A stretch of DNA of 64,000 bases from Terriglobia bacterium (GTDB taxonomy: Bacteria; Acidobacteriota; Terriglobia; Terriglobales; Acidobacteriaceae). The notes beneath the pieces are model-generated. The model saw only the letters and a program-made list of their open reading frames with translations, was not told the origin of the DNA and did not search any database. The translations under genes were made by a program, and so were the position numbers. Location: the NCBI GenBank assembly GCA_020073465.1, contig JAIQFC010000018.1, forward strand, positions 1-64,000, read 5' to 3'. Below, piece after piece: positions 62,527-64,000 of the stretch. Position 1 is the stretch's first letter. The number at the start of each line of letters is the position of its first letter.

Positions 62527-63607
62527 AGGACACCGCCAGTTCCGCAGCAATATATTCGGCACTATGGCCATCGCCGTAAGGCGATTCGGTCGTATCGATG
62601 CAGAGATCCAAGGCGGCCTCAATGGCCGCTGCTACTGCATCGGCGCTGTGCGGGGGAGCTAGCCGGTTGCAGCCGAGCTCAACGATTTCCACCCACTCTG
62701 TTTCGTCGCGCAACGTGACGCAGGGAACGCGATGAAAGAAGGCTTCCTTCTGGACGCCGCCAGAGTCGGTTGCAATCACGCGCGCGTGTTTCTCCAGCAT
62801 CAGCATATCCAGGTAACCAACGGGGTCAATCAAGAACAGTTCTGCTCCGCTCTCATTCAGTTCGTGATTCTGCTCCACCACGTGCCGGGTTCGAGGGTGC
62901 AGCGGGAGAACCACAGGTAGTCTGTGGGCCACCTTCAGCAGACCTGAAAGAATGGCCTGCAGCCGGGCGGGCGAGTCGGTGTTCTCGGCTCGGTGAATGG
63001 TTGCCAACACATAGCCGCCACTTGAGAGGCCCAGACGCTGCAACACGTCACTGGTCGCTTCGGTCAATTCAGAGAAAAGTAGGACAGCGTCGTACATGAC
63101 ATCGCCGACCAAACGCACGCGCGTGCCATTGATTCCTTCCGCGCACAAGTTGGAGACGGCTGCGGCGGTCGGAGCAAAAAGCAACGTAGCACTGTGATCG
63201 GTGAGAATACGGTTCAGCTCTTCCGGCATTTGCCGGTTCCAGGACCGCAGGCCGGCCTCGACATGGGCGACTGGAATGTGCAATTTGGCCGCCGCCAGGG
63301 CCCCTGCCAAAGTGGAGTTCGTGTCCCCGTACACCACGGCCCAATCGGGATTCTCCGCCACCAAGATGCGCTCGATTCCTTCGAGCATTCGAGCAGTCTG
63401 CGCGCCGTGCAGTCCGGAACCCACGCCCAAGTTGTATGCGGGCTTCGCGATTCCGAGTTCAGCGAAAAACACGTCGGACATATTAGGGTCGTAATGCTGG
63501 CCGGTATGCACCAGCACGTCGTCGATACCTGCTCGGGCCAGTGCGCGCGACACCACCGCTGCCTTAACGAATTGTGGGCGCGCTCCGATAACCGTGACGA
63601 TCTTCAT
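62510..63607 (-). CDS. wecB: UDP-N-acetylglucosamine 2-epimerase (non-hydrolysing)
   Basis: Interconverts UDP-GlcNAc and UDP-ManNAc. It has 365 residues. The start is VTVIGARPQFVKAAVVSRAL; HTGQHYDPNMSDVFF, YGDTNSTLAGALAA, HVEAGLRSWNRQMPEE and the C-terminal ATDSGGVQKEAFFHRVP are all typical of the WecB/MnaA type. It overlaps the glycosyltransferase stop by 44 bp. With the dehydrogenase at 52721-54082 it would give UDP-ManNAcA for the EPS. Confidence 0.95.
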   Translation of the reverse strand: MKIVTVIGARPQFVKAAVVSRALARAGIDDVLVHTGQHYDPNMSDVFFAELGIAKPAYNLGVGSGLHGAQTARMLEGIERILVAENPDWAVVYGDTNSTLAGALAAAKLHIPVAHVEAGLRSWNRQMPEELNRILTDHSATLLFAPTAAAVSNLCAEGINGTRVRLVGDVMYDAVLLFSELTEATSDVLQRLGLSSGGYVLATIHRAENTDSPARLQAILSGLLKVAHRLPVVLPLHPRTRHVVEQNHELNESGAELFLIDPVGYLDMLMLEKHARVIATDSGGVQKEAFFHRVPCVTLRDETEWVEIVELGCNRLAPPHSADAVAAAIEAALDLCIDTTESPYGDGHSAEYIAAELAVSCECPV

Positions 63608-64000
63608 GGGCCACAGCCTGTTCAGGGATGCCGGCAGCTTCGACTAGCAGGTCTTGTAGTCGTGCTGCAATCTGTTCGCGGTTGTAGTGGAGGGCGATGT
63701 AAGAACGAGCGTTACAGGCAAGGCGGCGCTGGAGTGAGGGATCGGCACGCAATCGCAGGATGCCAGCAACCAGGGAAGCAGCATCCTCTGGAGGAACACA
63801 GATGCCACCTTCCGCATCCTCGACCAGCTCTTGTGCCTCACCCGCGATTGCGACAAGAACAACCGTGCCTGCCGCCATGCATTCGAAAAGCTTGCACGGT
63901 AGGGCTCCCTTGAACAGATCGAGACGCTTCAGTGGCACGACTGCGGCGTTGAACCCGGCCATCAGTGCCGGCATCGTATGGGAAGGCTGCGGCATAAAGA
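63564..64000 (-). CDS. Glycosyltransferase (GT4-like), N-terminus outside window
   Basis: The last ~145 residues of a group 1 glycosyltransferase. The donor-binding part shows GALPCKLFECMAAGTVVLVA followed by EAQELVEDAEGGICVPPEDA, typical of GT4 C-terminal domains. The coding frame is open at the right edge. It is the first gene seen of the EPS string on this strand and overlaps wecB. Confidence 0.85.
   Translation of the reverse strand, partial: FMPQPSHTMPALMAGFNAAVVPLKRLDLFKGALPCKLFECMAAGTVVLVAIAGEAQELVEDAEGGICVPPEDAASLVAGILRLRADPSLQRRLACNARSYIALHYNREQIAARLQDLLVEAAGIPEQAVAHEDRHGYRSAPTIR

Overview
The window looks like a chromosomal segment of a free-living, GC-rich (roughly 58-60 %) heterotrophic bacterium, most likely an Acidobacteriota (Terriglobia-like). 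I infer this from overall gene style, the mix of large lipid megasynthases with ETF-linked dehydrogenases, an exopolysaccharide locus and a tRNA-Lys island; no marker gene in the window proves it.

Region 1 (1-22.7 kb, all on the minus strand, tightly spaced) is a lipid block. In transcription order it holds AdhE, a STAS protein, a wax ester synthase/DGAT, a membrane FeS ETF:quinone oxidoreductase, EtfB, EtfA, an acyl-CoA dehydrogenase, a 2860-residue KS-AT-KS-ACP3-KR-DH megasynthase, and a eukaryote-like multidomain acetyl-CoA carboxylase that runs off the left edge. Together these could make a fatty chain, reduce acyl-CoA to alcohol, esterify it, and exchange electrons with the quinone pool: a candidate wax-ester or special-lipid operon.

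Region 2 (22.8-32.6 kb) holds a second acyl-CoA dehydrogenase, two phasin-like repeat proteins, a PhaR-type regulator, a lipase-like hydrolase, a lipocalin/CrtC-like protein, an AarF/UbiB kinase and small unknowns. Both phasin promoters share one layout: TTGACA, 17 bp, a -10 box, 7-8 bp, then a CTGC-N3-GCAG palindrome. This matches the known PhaR operator and defines a small storage-granule or lipid-droplet regulon.

Region 3 (32.8-47.4 kb) has a carbamoyl-phosphate/ornithine cluster (argF, arcC, pyrB, rocD). A cyclic-2,3-diphosphoglycerate-synthetase-like ATPase converges on it. Next comes a translationally coupled operon: HD protein, MmgE/PrpD, homoaconitase-like aconitase, isocitrate/isopropylmalate-type dehydrogenase, unknown protein, CitD-CitE fusion, CitF. 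It looks like a tricarboxylate-processing module.

Region 4 (47.5-50.1 kb) is tRNA-Lys(CTT) followed by a small decayed island. The island has a second copy of the tRNA 3' end, repeated GTAGCAAATC boxes at both edges, an amidohydrolase, and a frameshifted tyrosine integrase just outside.

Region 5 (50.4-64 kb, minus strand) is an exopolysaccharide locus: glycosyltransferase, WecB, glucuronyl C5-epimerase-like protein, Ig-like lipoprotein, AsnB, ACP, acyl-CoA ligase, NadE-like protein, nucleotide-sugar dehydrogenase, Wza-type export protein and an ATP-grasp ligase.
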